From assembly GCF_017744135.1 (NCBI RefSeq), contig NZ_JAGHQU010000007.1:62001-126000 (forward strand): a DNA stretch of 64,000 bases, given 5' to 3'. The number at the start of each line of letters is the position of its first letter. Position 1 is the first letter of the stretch. Source of the DNA: Endozoicomonas sp. G2_2. GTDB lineage: Bacteria; Pseudomonadota; Gammaproteobacteria; Nevskiales; Salinisphaeraceae. Position numbers and translations under genes: made by a program. Below are positions 34,455 through 43,034 of the stretch, piece after piece. The notes beneath the pieces were generated by a model. The model worked only from the letters and a program-made list of their open reading frames with translations. It was not told the DNA's origin and made no database searches.

Positions 34455-36350
34455 CTAGCGTGTGGCCCACGGGTCGCGCGACGAGGTGTCGTTGCGGGCA
34501 TCGCTCATCGAAGGCATCTCGACCAACTGCGGTTCGCCGTTGCGGAACACGGCCCACGCCAGATAGCGACGGATCGTGCCGTCGGGATTGACCTTGAGCA
34601 CGCCGCTCATGCCTTCGAAGACATCGCCGCCGGAAAGCCCCTGTGCGGCGATGCGGTCGGTCAGGCGCCAGGCATCCATGCCCATGGCGAACAGCCGCTT
34701 GTAGTGCTTGGCGGTCGTGCCGTAGCGCTGCTCGGCCTCGGTCCGACGGGTCTCGAGGAAGTTGCCCTGACCGATAACCCAGGGCATGTCGGCAAAGCCG
34801 ACGCCGTTGAGGTCGATATCGTCACCGGCGTTCACGGTGCCGGTATAGGCATGCGAGGTCGTGAACATCGGCAGATTGCGGGCGCGGTAGTAGCGCAGCT
34901 GGCTGCGGATCAGGCGTGCCTGGTCGGGCTGGCCGGCCACGAAGATGAAGTCGGCGCCGCTCCGGTTGCGCAACACCGCCTGAATCGGGTCGCGGTGGTC
35001 CGGCTCGCTAGGTTCATAGGTCGCATAGTTGACCAGCTGACCGCCACGCTGCTCGAACGCCTCGCGGAAAGCGTCGAACACGCGACTGCCCCAGCCACCA
35101 CTGGGCACGAGCGCCAGCGCGCCGCGGTGGCCCTCATCGGCCGCATGGCGGGCGACCTCGCGGGCCTCGTCTTCCGGGGCCAGGGCGAACTGGTAAAAGC
35201 CCGGGCGCGCATCGGGGCTGTCGCTGTAGTTCAGCCCCACGGTCGGGATCCGGCTGTTGAGACGCGACATCTCGGCAACCTTGGGCTTGTCGAGTGGGCC
35301 GACCAGAACGCCGACGCGGTCGCTTTCGGCGCGGCGTTGCAGGTCGGTGGCCGACATCGTGTTGGTGTCGTAGATCATCGGCCGCGAGGACGCCGTGTCG
35401 TCGTTCTCGTAGGCGAACATGAAGCCGTCGCGTATGGCCTTGGCGGCATTCTCGAACTTGCCCGTCAGCGGCAGGGCGAGGGCAACGCTGTCGTTCTGCG
35501 GACGCGGCGCCTCACCGAAGGCCTGCTGCCCGGGTTCGCGTTGCGCCGGCGAAGTGGCAGGGCGGTAGTTGAAGCGGTCCTCGAGCACCGCGCGTGTCGC
35601 GGGATGCTGTGCGAAGCGCTGCTCCCAGTCGCGCAGGGCGCGATCGCGTTCGTTGCGGCTCGACCAGCGGCGCTGGCCGATATCGGCCAGCGCCAGCCAG
35701 CCGATCGTCGTCTGGTCGGCATCGCGGGCCGCCGGGCTCTGCGGGCCCTGGCCGAGCGAGATGGCGTCCAGCGCCTTGTCGTAAATGGTGTTGTCGTTGC
35801 CGCGAAGCATCTGGTCGTCGATCAGCCAGACGCCGCGCTGCACAAGCGCGCCGATGCCCGCGATCAGATTGTTCTGCTCGAAATGCAGCTGCGCGCGTTT
35901 TTCCCACACGCGTTCGGCGATTTCGGGCGCGGTGCCGCTGGAGGGCGGCGGCAGGCGGTCGAGCGCCTGCGACGGCGGCAGGCTGGCGATGCTGATCTCG
36001 CGCCGCGCGAGTTCGTAGCGACCCCGGTCGAGCCGCTGCAGCGACGACGGCGTGAAGCTGTCGAGAATCTGCTGGGCCATAGACACGTTACCGGCCTGCG
36101 CGGCAGCCAGTCCGGCCTCGAAGCGCAGGCGCCGGCTGCGATCCGGGTTCGACTCGCGGCTCGATGCCTGCATGTAGAGCTCGGCTGCGCGCGCATAGTC
36201 GCCGGCGGCGATTGCCTGCGTCGGGCTGCTTGCCGGCGCGGGCGCGGCATCCGGGCTGGTCTGGCGCATCTGTTGTGCGCAGCCGCCCAGCGTCAGCGCG
36301 AACAGGAAAAGGGCGAAGACGCCGAGCGAAGGCTTTCGTGAAACGATCAT
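34455..36350 (-). CDS. lpoA: Penicillin-binding protein activator LpoA
   Basis: Outer-membrane lipoprotein that stimulates PBP1A. The 631 residues have a signal peptide and lipobox (LFLFALTLGGC, Cys24), a helical N-terminal domain with TPR-like repeats, and a C-terminal periplasmic-binding-protein-like domain (SVALALPLTGKFENAAKAIRDGFMFAYENDD, VGVLVGPLDKPKVAEM, FIFVAGQPDQARLIRSQLRYYRARNLPMF). It is divergent from rsmI across 96 bp, as in E. coli, and followed by yraN after 75 bp. Confidence 0.92.
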   Translation of the reverse strand: MIVSRKPSLGVFALFLFALTLGGCAQQMRQTSPDAAPAPASSPTQAIAAGDYARAAELYMQASSRESNPDRSRRLRFEAGLAAAQAGNVSMAQQILDSFTPSSLQRLDRGRYELARREISIASLPPSQALDRLPPPSSGTAPEIAERVWEKRAQLHFEQNNLIAGIGALVQRGVWLIDDQMLRGNDNTIYDKALDAISLGQGPQSPAARDADQTTIGWLALADIGQRRWSSRNERDRALRDWEQRFAQHPATRAVLEDRFNYRPATSPAQREPGQQAFGEAPRPQNDSVALALPLTGKFENAAKAIRDGFMFAYENDDTASSRPMIYDTNTMSATDLQRRAESDRVGVLVGPLDKPKVAEMSRLNSRIPTVGLNYSDSPDARPGFYQFALAPEDEAREVARHAADEGHRGALALVPSGGWGSRVFDAFREAFEQRGGQLVNYATYEPSEPDHRDPIQAVLRNRSGADFIFVAGQPDQARLIRSQLRYYRARNLPMFTTSHAYTGTVNAGDDIDLNGVGFADMPWVIGQGNFLETRRTEAEQRYGTTAKHYKRLFAMGMDAWRLTDRIAAQGLSGGDVFEGMSGVLKVNPDGTIRRYLAWAVFRNGEPQLVEMPSMSDARNDTSSRDPWATR

Positions 36351-36446
36351 TGAGTCAGGCTCCCAGGTTTGCGCGCCAGATCCCCCATGCGCGCGGTCGT
36401 GACCGGCATAATATCAGCGCCACCCCTTTTGAGTCGTGACACGCCC

Positions 36447-37292
36447 ATGCCGTCGACGTCCGCAACGCTGTGGATCGTGGCCACACCGATCGGCAATCTC
36501 GAGGATTTCAGCCCGCGTGCGAGCCGCACGCTGGCGCAGGTCGACGTGATCGCGGCCGAGGACACGCGCTACAGCGGCCGATTGACCCGCCACCTCGGCA
36601 TCGATACGCCGATGATCTCGCTGCACGAGCACAATGAACAGGCGCGTATCGAACAGGTCATCGACCGGCTCGCGGCCGGCGAATCCGTGGCCCTGATCAG
36701 CGACGCCGGCACGCCGTTGATCAGCGATCCCGGCTATGCGCTGGTGCGTGCCGTACGCGAGGCCGGCTTCGCTGTTCAGGCCGTGCCGGGGCCCTGTGCG
36801 GCGATCGCGGCGCTGTCGGTGGCCGGGCTGCCGAGCGATCGCTTTGTGTTCGAGGGCTTTCTGCCGTCGAAGGCCGGTGCGCGCCGTGCGCGTCTCGAAG
36901 CGCTGGCCGACGAGACACGCACACTCCTTGTATACGAATCGAGTCATCGCATCGAGAAGTCGGTGACCGATATCGCGGCGGTCATGGGTGCCGGGCGCGC
37001 GGTGGGGCTGTGCCGGGAACTCAGCAAACTCCACGAGCAGAGCGTGGTCATGGCGGCGTCCGAGCTGGCCGTGTGGCTTGCGGCGGACGACAACCGACGG
37101 CGCGGCGAATTCGTGCTCGTGATCGAAGGCGCGCCACCGATCGAGCGCGCGGACGCCGACATTCCACTCGACGCGTTGCTCGCCGAACTGCTGTCGCTGA
37201 CCGGAACCAAGCAGGCGGCCAAGGCCGCGGCACGCCTGACCGGCCGGCCCACCAACGAGATCTACGCCCGGGCGCTGGCGCTCGGCGAGTGA
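36447..37292 (+). CDS. rsmI: 16S rRNA 2'-O-ribose C1402 methyltransferase RsmI
   Basis: Methylates C1402 in the 16S decoding centre. The 281 residues match the tetrapyrrole-methylase-like family: LWIVATPIGNLEDFSPRA, VIAAEDTRYSGRLTRHLGI, SLHEHNE, VALISDAGTPLISDPGYALV, VPGPCAAIAALSVAGLPSDRF and LVYESSHRI. The start MPSTSATLW was chosen over an ATG at 36369 that adds 26 atypical residues. It is the usual divergent neighbour of lpoA. rnpB follows. Confidence 0.94.
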   Translation: MPSTSATLWIVATPIGNLEDFSPRASRTLAQVDVIAAEDTRYSGRLTRHLGIDTPMISLHEHNEQARIEQVIDRLAAGESVALISDAGTPLISDPGYALVRAVREAGFAVQAVPGPCAAIAALSVAGLPSDRFVFEGFLPSKAGARRARLEALADETRTLLVYESSHRIEKSVTDIAAVMGAGRAVGLCRELSKLHEQSVVMAASELAVWLAADDNRRRGEFVLVIEGAPPIERADADIPLDALLAELLSLTGTKQAAKAAARLTGRPTNEIYARALALGE

Positions 37293-37339
37293 TCGGGCGT
37301 CGGTATGGCCGTGCGGGCCTCGGGGTGGCGCCAGAGTGC

Positions 37340-37345
37340 TAGAAT
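37340..37345 (+). promoter_or_regulatory. -10 box of rnpB
   Basis: TAGAAT at 37340-37345, about 8 bp before the first paired base of the RNA. The -35 region is GC-rich and not convincing. Confidence 0.5.
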
Positions 37346-37351
37346 CCGCGC

Positions 37352-37706
37352 TCGGAGTCGGCCACGCAGCCGCGGTGCCCGCTCGCGGGCACGGAGGAAA
37401 GTCCGGGCTCCACAGGGCAGGATGCCAGGTAACCCCTGGGAGGCGTGAGCCTACGGAAAGTGCAACAGAGAGTAGACCGCCTATGGCCTGTTCGCAGGCC
37501 AGGCAAGGGTGAAACGGTGCGGTAAGAGCGCACCGCGCGTCCGGCAACGGTTCGCGGCACGGTAAACCCCATCCGGAGCAAGACCAAATAGGAGGACGAC
37601 GTGCGGCCCGCACAGTCCTCGGGTAGGTCGCATGAGGTGTACGGCGACGTACATCCCAGATGAATGGCTGCGCCAGACAGAACCCGGCTTATCGGCCGAC
37701 TCCGAA
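37352..37706 (+). ncRNA. rnpB: RNase P RNA (bacterial type A)
   Basis: Catalytic RNA that removes tRNA 5' leaders. The ends pair (GGAGTCGGCC at 37354 with GGCCGACTCC ending at 37703). Conserved segments appear in order: GAGGAAAGTCCGGGCTCC at 37394, AGAGTAGACCGCC, GGTGAAACGGTGCGGTAAGAGCGCACCG, the GGTAAACCCCATCCGGAGCAAGACCAAATAGG stretch, and AGATGAATGGCTGC with ACAGAACCCGGCTTATCGG. The GGATT-class 3' helices and length of about 355 nt fit type A. Exact ends are estimated. Confidence 0.95.
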
Positions 37707-37999
37707 TCCACCCCGGCCATTTGCCCCACTTTGGCCCTTTCATGGTCCGCCTTGTGGGATGACACCCCACTTGCGCAAATCGCGCGCCGATTTTCATTCC
37801 ACCGCGATAGCTGCGGTGGCGCAGTCGTTGGGGCATAAAGCCTTTTGCAGCGGTTCGAGGCTCATAAAATCGTCGAGAAAAAAGCGGTAAAACCCTAAAA
37901 AACAAAGCAAAAAATCGACCTCGATTTTCGGCTCAAATCGCTATCGGAAGGCGTCAGAAATCACTGTTTTGCTGAGATTTTTTCGCTTCCGGCTTGTGC

Positions 38000-38029
38000 T
38001 TGACACTCTGAAGCGGCGCTGCCTATAGT
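38000..38029 (+). promoter_or_regulatory. mra promoter (start of the dcw cluster)
   Basis: TTGACA at 38000-38005, an 18-bp spacer, and TATAGT at 38024-38029. It is the best sigma-70 promoter in the window and lies 58 bp before the mraZ start. It probably drives most of the division and cell-wall cluster. Confidence 0.8.
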
Positions 38030-38038
38030 GGCGCCGAG

Positions 38039-38063
38039 GGGTAGGAAGTGGGGCAAAGTGGTT
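38039..38063 (+). promoter_or_regulatory. Candidate MraZ operator
   Basis: TGGGG at 38049-38053 and TGGTT at 38059-38063 are spaced by ten bases, with GGGTA in register at 38039. MraZ binds direct TGGGN-type repeats separated by 5 bp in its own leader, so autoregulation is likely. The outer two boxes are imperfect. Confidence 0.5.
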
Positions 38064-38087
38064 CAACGGCGATAAAGAGGCCGCACC

Positions 38088-38549
38088 GTGTTCAAGGGGT
38101 CGCATCCGGTCACTATCGATGCCAAGGGTCGTATTGCGATCCCGGCGTCGTATCGCCAGTCGTTGATCGACGACTGCGCGGGCCGGATGGTCGTCACCCA
38201 GCACTGGGACGGCTGCCTGCTGATCTACCCGCTGTCCGAGTTTCAGGCGTTTGAGCAGAAGCTGTTGGCGAAGGGCGGGCTCGATCCGAAGGTGAGAAAT
38301 ATCCAGCGTTTTCTGATTGGCAATGCGCGCGATGTCGAGATGGACCGGCAGGGTCGCCTGCTGTTGCCGTCGAATCTGCGCGGCTACGCCAGTCTGGAAT
38401 CCAAGGCGGTGCTGTCCGGCATGGGCAATCTCTTCGAGCTGTGGGACGAGGCGACCTACCACGCCCGTTCTGCCGATATCGCCGCGCAGCTGGCTGAGGA
38501 CGCCGCCAAGGGCGAACTCCCCGACGTTCTGATGGATCTCAGCCTGTGA
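38088..38549 (+). CDS. mraZ: Transcriptional regulator MraZ
   Basis: AbrB-like DNA-binding ring protein regulating the dcw cluster. The 153 residues show two tandem halves with the signature DAKGRIAIPASYR and DRQGRLLLPSNLR. The start is GTG (MFKGSHPVTIDAKGR) with AAAGAGG seven bases upstream; no better ATG exists. It is first of the cluster, 33 bp before rsmH. Confidence 0.95.
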   Translation: MFKGSHPVTIDAKGRIAIPASYRQSLIDDCAGRMVVTQHWDGCLLIYPLSEFQAFEQKLLAKGGLDPKVRNIQRFLIGNARDVEMDRQGRLLLPSNLRGYASLESKAVLSGMGNLFELWDEATYHARSADIAAQLAEDAAKGELPDVLMDLSL

Positions 38550-38582
38550 TCCCGTTCATCAATCATCGCCGTACATAAAGCC

Positions 38583-39551
38583 ATGAGGATCGCCGCCGAA
38601 ATGCCGCAGGCCGAACATCAACCGGTACTGCTCGACGCCGCGTTGGCGGGACTTTCGCTGCGCGCCGATGGCGTCTATGTGGACGCCACATTCGGTCGCG
38701 GCGGCCACAGCGGCGCGATCCTGTCGCAGCTCGGCGCGCAAGGGCGGCTGGTCGCCTTCGACCAGGATCCCGATGCCGAGGCCCACGCCCGGGAACTGGC
38801 AGCCGTCGATTCGCGTCTGACCTTCGTGCGTGCTTCCTTCGCCGAAATGGCCGAACGTGTCGAGGCGCTTGGCCTGATGGGGCGCATCGATGGCGTGCTG
38901 TTCGATCTGGGTGTGTCTTCGCCACAGTTCGATGTCGCCGAGCGCGGTTTTTCCTTTCGTCATGCCGGTCCGCTGGACATGCGCATGAATCCGGACGCCG
39001 GCGAGCCGCTTTCGGCGTGGCTGCACCGGGCCAGTCACGGTCAGATCGCGTCGGTGATCAAGCGCTATGGCGAAGAGCCGATGGCCGGGCGGATCGCGGC
39101 TGCCATCGTCGACGCGCGTGCGAAGGCGCCGATCGCCGATACCCGTCAACTGGCCGATATCGTCGCCGGTGCCATTCCCGCGCGGGTGCAGGCGGGCAAG
39201 CGCATTCATCCGGCCACGCGCACCTTTCAGGCGTTCCGTCTGCATATCAACGACGAGCTCGAAGCGCTCGATCGCGCCCTCGAGGGGGCGTTCGACGTGC
39301 TCGCACCCGGCGGGCGGCTGGCCGTAATCAGTTTTCATTCGCTGGAGGATCGGCGCGTGAAGCGTTTCATCCGCCACCAGGCGCGTCCGCCGGCGCCCCC
39401 GGTGCCGATGGCGCCGGCCGTCGATCCGGCCCTGCGCGAGATCGGCAAGCCGGTGCGTGCCGGCGCCGACGAGCTGACACTCAACGCGCGGGCGCGCAGT
39501 GCGATTCTGCGCGTGGCCGAGCGCACCGATGCGCCGAAGGTGACGGCATGA
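38583..39551 (+). CDS. rsmH: 16S rRNA m4C1402 methyltransferase RsmH (MraW)
   Basis: N4-methylates C1402 of 16S rRNA, the same nucleotide RsmI modifies on the ribose. The 322 residues show the SAM site VYVDATFGRGGHSGAIL, FDQDPDAEA, GVLFDLGVSSPQFD, and the family segments KRIHPATRTFQAFRLHINDELEAL and VISFHSLEDRRVKRFI. The ATG at 38583 or the ATG at 38601 (MPQAEHQPV, with GAGGAT upstream) may be used. It overlaps ftsL by 4 bp. Confidence 0.94.
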   Translation: MRIAAEMPQAEHQPVLLDAALAGLSLRADGVYVDATFGRGGHSGAILSQLGAQGRLVAFDQDPDAEAHARELAAVDSRLTFVRASFAEMAERVEALGLMGRIDGVLFDLGVSSPQFDVAERGFSFRHAGPLDMRMNPDAGEPLSAWLHRASHGQIASVIKRYGEEPMAGRIAAAIVDARAKAPIADTRQLADIVAGAIPARVQAGKRIHPATRTFQAFRLHINDELEALDRALEGAFDVLAPGGRLAVISFHSLEDRRVKRFIRHQARPPAPPVPMAPAVDPALREIGKPVRAGADELTLNARARSAILRVAERTDAPKVTA

Positions 39552-39817
39552 CGCGCCAGCTGGTGACAATCGCGACACTGTCGCTTGCGATTCTCGTGAG
39601 CGCGGTGGCCGTCGTCCAGGCCAAGCACAAGACGCGCGAGATGGCGCACGAGCTGCAGCTGGAGCGCGTCGAGCGCGACAAGCTGTCTACCGAATGGGCG
39701 CAGCTGCAGCTCGAGGAGAGCGCCTGGGCCAATCCCGACCGCGTGGCTCAGGTGGCACGCCGTGAACTGAGCATGGTGCAGCCCCGCAACTACGTGGTGC
39801 TGGAGTCGCAGCGATGA
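39548..39817 (+). CDS. ftsL: Cell division protein FtsL
   Basis: Small bitopic divisome protein that forms a coiled coil with FtsB and bridges FtsQ to FtsWI. The 89 residues have one TM (LVTIATLSLAILVSAVAVVQA) and a heptad-rich periplasmic helix (KTREMAHELQLERVERDKLSTEWAQLQLEESAWAN). The end is the conserved RVAQVARRELSMVQPRNYVVLE. Identity rests on this layout and on position between rsmH and ftsI, with ATGA overlaps on both sides. Confidence 0.92.
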   Translation: MTRQLVTIATLSLAILVSAVAVVQAKHKTREMAHELQLERVERDKLSTEWAQLQLEESAWANPDRVAQVARRELSMVQPRNYVVLESQR

Positions 39818-41547
39818 GCCGTCGCTCAGAGAACACCAAACTGACGGCGCCGCCGCGCTGGCGTGCGCACTTTGTGCTCGGCCTGTTCGGCGTCTTCGCC
39901 GTGGTGCTCGCCGCGCGCGCGTTCGACCTGCAGGTGCTCGACCAGGCGTTTCTGGCCAAGGAGGGCGACAAGCGCCATCTGCGAACCGTTTCCGTTCCGG
40001 CTGGTCGTGGCGTCATCAAGGACCGCAACGGCGAGCCGCTGGCGCTATCGGCGCCAACGGAGTCCGTCTGGGCGGTGCCCGGCGCGGTGCTCGAGGCGCC
40101 CGAAAAACTCGCGCCGCTGGCCCGGCAGCTGAACATGTCGGTGGCCGACCTGCGCAAGCGCCTGGAGAACTACAAGAGTCGCCAGTTCCTTTACCTGCGT
40201 CGCCAGCTGGCGCCGGCAGACGCGCGCGCCGTAATGGCGGTCGACGCGCCGGGCATCTTCCTGCAGCGCGAATACAAGCGCTATTACCCGGCCGGCGAGG
40301 CCGCGGCCCAGATCGTGGGCATGACCAATATCGATGGCCGCGGCCAGGAAGGCCTCGAGCTGGATCGCGACGCCTATCTTCACGGCGAGCCGGGCAGCCG
40401 CCGCGTGGTCAAGGACCGTGTCGGCCGTGTCGTGGAGGATCTGGCCGAGTTCAATCCGCCCCAGGCGGGTCACGACCTGCGCCTGACGATCGACTCGCGG
40501 ATGCAGTATCTGGCCTACCGCCATATCAAGTCGGCTGTGATCAAGAACGATGCCAAGGGCGGCATGGTCGTCATGCTCGATCCCGCGACCGGCGAGCTGC
40601 GCGCGGTGGCGTCGTACCCGAGCTTCAACCCCAACGACCGCGGTTCGATCGACGCCTCGGGCGTGCGCGCGCGAGCCGCGACCGACGTCATGGAGCCGGG
40701 CTCGACGGTCAAGCCGCTGCTGTTGTCGCAGGCGCTCGACAGTGGTCTGTACGACACCGACGACGTGATCCACACCAAGGGCTGGTTCATGGTCGGGCGC
40801 CTGACCGTCAAGGATTTTCGCAATTACGGCGACGTCGATTTCGCCAAGATCCTGCAGAAGTCGAGCAACGTGGGCGCAGCGCACGTCGGCCTTGAAATGG
40901 GCAGCGAGAACGTCTGGAAGGGCTATAAGGAGTTCGGTTTCGGTGACATCACCGGCAGCGGCTTCCCGGGCGAGCGTTTCGGCGTGCTCAACGACTTCTA
41001 CGAGTGGAACAAGGTCGAGACGGCCACGGCGTCCTACGGCTACGGCATGGCGGTAACCGCCTTCCAGCTGATCCGTGCCTACGGGGCGATCGCCGACGAC
41101 GGCATGCTGCGCAGCCTGCGTCTCGTACAGGGCGACGGCGCGAACATGCATTCGCCGCCGAAGCGGGTGCTCAAGCCCGAGACGGCGCGCACCATGCGTC
41201 ACCTGCTCGAAGGCGTCGTGTCGCCGGCGGGTACCGCCACCCGCGCCGCGATTCCCGGCTATCGCGTGGCCGGCAAGACCGGCACCGCGCGCAAGGCCGG
41301 CAGTGGCGGTTACAACGAGAATCGGCACCAGGCCCTGTTCGTGGGCATGGCGCCGGCCGAAAAGCCGGCGCTCGTCACGCTGGTGATGCTTGACGAGCCC
41401 AAGAAGGATGCCTACTACGGCGGTGCGGTCGCCGCGCCGGTGTTCGCGGCGGTCATGCGTGATGCGCTGCGGCTGCTGCGCGTGCCGCCGGACAACCCCG
41501 GCGTGCTCACCGCGTCGGCCGGTGAAAGCTCGGGGACGGGTACGTGA
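39814..41547 (+). CDS. ftsI: Septal peptidoglycan transpeptidase FtsI (PBP3)
   Basis: Class B penicillin-binding protein crosslinking septal murein together with FtsW. The 577 residues have a short cytoplasmic start, one TM (about 19-37), a pedestal domain with AGRGVIKDRNGEPLALS and YYPAGEAAAQIVGMTNIDGRGQEGLE, and the transpeptidase domain. Catalytic motifs are STVK at 297-300 (Ser297 nucleophile), SSN at 350-352 and KTGTA near 484. It overlaps ftsL by 4 bp and murE by one. Confidence 0.95.
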   Translation: MSRRSENTKLTAPPRWRAHFVLGLFGVFAVVLAARAFDLQVLDQAFLAKEGDKRHLRTVSVPAGRGVIKDRNGEPLALSAPTESVWAVPGAVLEAPEKLAPLARQLNMSVADLRKRLENYKSRQFLYLRRQLAPADARAVMAVDAPGIFLQREYKRYYPAGEAAAQIVGMTNIDGRGQEGLELDRDAYLHGEPGSRRVVKDRVGRVVEDLAEFNPPQAGHDLRLTIDSRMQYLAYRHIKSAVIKNDAKGGMVVMLDPATGELRAVASYPSFNPNDRGSIDASGVRARAATDVMEPGSTVKPLLLSQALDSGLYDTDDVIHTKGWFMVGRLTVKDFRNYGDVDFAKILQKSSNVGAAHVGLEMGSENVWKGYKEFGFGDITGSGFPGERFGVLNDFYEWNKVETATASYGYGMAVTAFQLIRAYGAIADDGMLRSLRLVQGDGANMHSPPKRVLKPETARTMRHLLEGVVSPAGTATRAAIPGYRVAGKTGTARKAGSGGYNENRHQALFVGMAPAEKPALVTLVMLDEPKKDAYYGGAVAAPVFAAVMRDALRLLRVPPDNPGVLTASAGESSGTGT

Positions 41548-43034
41548 TGGCGCTCGCTGCTGCCAACATGCCGCCGCGTGCGTTGCCGGCGCTGCTGGCC
41601 GGTCTGGCCGACGATGTGCCGGACATGAACATCGCCAGCGTGGCGATCGACAGCCGCAGCGTCCGTGATGGCGGGCTGTTTCTCGCCTATCAGGGTACGC
41701 AGGGTCATGGTCTGGACCATGTCGAGGATGCCGTGGCCCGCGGCGCCCGGGCGGTGGCCTGGGACGCCGATACGCGCCCAACATTGAGCGTGCCCGATAT
41801 TCATGTCGCCGGCCTCGCTGCGCAAGCCGGCCCGATCGCGGCCCGGTTCTACGGCGATCCGTCGCATCGCTTGTTCGCGGCCGGGGTCACCGGTACCGAC
41901 GGCAAGACGTCCTGTGCGTGGATGCTCGCTCAAGCCTTCGCCGCACTGGGTCAGCGTTGCGGCTACATGGGCACGCTCGGTTTCGGTTTTGCCGACGATC
42001 TCGCGGAAGCCACGCACACGACGCCGGGGCCGGTGGGCGTGCAGGACTGGTTGGCCCGCTTCGTCGCCGCGGATGCCGACGCGGTCGCCTTCGAAGTCTC
42101 GTCGCATGCGCTCGATCAGCATCGTGTCGACGGCGTGGCCTTCGACGTCGCCGTGCTGACACAGCTCGGTCGTGATCATCTCGACTATCACGGCGACATG
42201 GACCGCTATGCCGCCGCAAAACAGCGTCTGTTCGCCTTCCCCGGGCTCGGCACGGCGGTTCTCAACGGCGACGATGCACATGGGCGGGCTTGGCTCGCCT
42301 CGCTCGATGCGGCGGTGGAGCCGGTCGTTTACGGCTTTGGCGATATGGCCGCACTCGGCGCGCGTCATGTGCGCGTTATTTCCGCGCAGCCCCATGCGAA
42401 CGGTCTGCAGCTGGAACTACAGACCAGCTGGGGCAGTGCGCGCGTCGAAAGCCCGCTGGTCGGGCGTTTCAACGCCATGAATCTGGCCGCCGTGCTGGCG
42501 GTGATGCTGGCGCGCGATATCGATTTCGATGCCGCCATCGAAGCACTCGCGCAGGTCACTACCGTGCCGGGCCGTATGCAGCGTATCGACGCGAGCGCGG
42601 ATCAGCCGCTGGTCGTCGTCGACTATGCCCATACGCCGGGCGCGCTTACCCATGCCCTCGAAGCCGTACGGGCGCACGCCGATGGCCGCGTTCTGTGTGT
42701 ATTCGGTTGCGGCGGCGATCGCGACCGCGGCAAGCGCGCCTTGATGGGGGCAGCAGCCGAAACGGCCGACGCCGTCTGGCTGACCGATGACAACCCGCGT
42801 AGCGAGATGCCGGCTGACATCGTGCGCGATATCCGTGCCGGCATGACTGAAAAGGCCAATGTGACGATCGAACATGACCGGCGCCGCGCCATCCGCGCGG
42901 CCATCGCGGCCGCCAGGCCCGGCGATGTGGTGCTGATTGCCGGCAAGGGGCATGAAACCACACAGCAGGTCGGCGCCGACAAGCGACCCTTCGACGACCG
43001 GATCGAGGCGCGCCGCGCCCTGGAGGCGGCATGA
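41547..43034 (+). CDS. murE: UDP-MurNAc-L-Ala-D-Glu:meso-DAP ligase MurE
   Basis: Adds the third stem residue. The 495-residue Mur ligase has the N-terminal substrate domain (IDSRSVRDGGLFLAYQGTQGHG), ATP loop GVTGTDGKTS, EVSSHALDQHRVDGV, and DYAHTPGAL. DNPRSEMPADI is the signature selecting meso-diaminopimelate rather than lysine. KGHE near the end is also conserved. The ATG lies in TGATG with the ftsI stop; a GTG three bases earlier is possible. Confidence 0.95.
   Translation: MALAAANMPPRALPALLAGLADDVPDMNIASVAIDSRSVRDGGLFLAYQGTQGHGLDHVEDAVARGARAVAWDADTRPTLSVPDIHVAGLAAQAGPIAARFYGDPSHRLFAAGVTGTDGKTSCAWMLAQAFAALGQRCGYMGTLGFGFADDLAEATHTTPGPVGVQDWLARFVAADADAVAFEVSSHALDQHRVDGVAFDVAVLTQLGRDHLDYHGDMDRYAAAKQRLFAFPGLGTAVLNGDDAHGRAWLASLDAAVEPVVYGFGDMAALGARHVRVISAQPHANGLQLELQTSWGSARVESPLVGRFNAMNLAAVLAVMLARDIDFDAAIEALAQVTTVPGRMQRIDASADQPLVVVDYAHTPGALTHALEAVRAHADGRVLCVFGCGGDRDRGKRALMGAAAETADAVWLTDDNPRSEMPADIVRDIRAGMTEKANVTIEHDRRRAIRAAIAAARPGDVVLIAGKGHETTQQVGADKRPFDDRIEARRALEAA

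Larger units (their letters stand above)
37711..38087. other. Spacer between rnpB and mraZ
   Basis: These 377 bases hold no credible gene. I see two weak hairpins (GTGGG/CCCAC near 37754-37770; CCACCGC/GCGGTGG at 37799-37819), an A-rich stretch at 37866-37916, the palindrome AAAATCGACCTCGATTTT at 37911-37928, and then the mra promoter. None of the hairpins before 37911 has a T-run, so the rnpB terminator is not obvious. Confidence 0.7.

Noticed and set aside
37754-37819. rnpB terminator
   Set aside because: The two hairpins here have no T-run; I cannot place the terminator with confidence.
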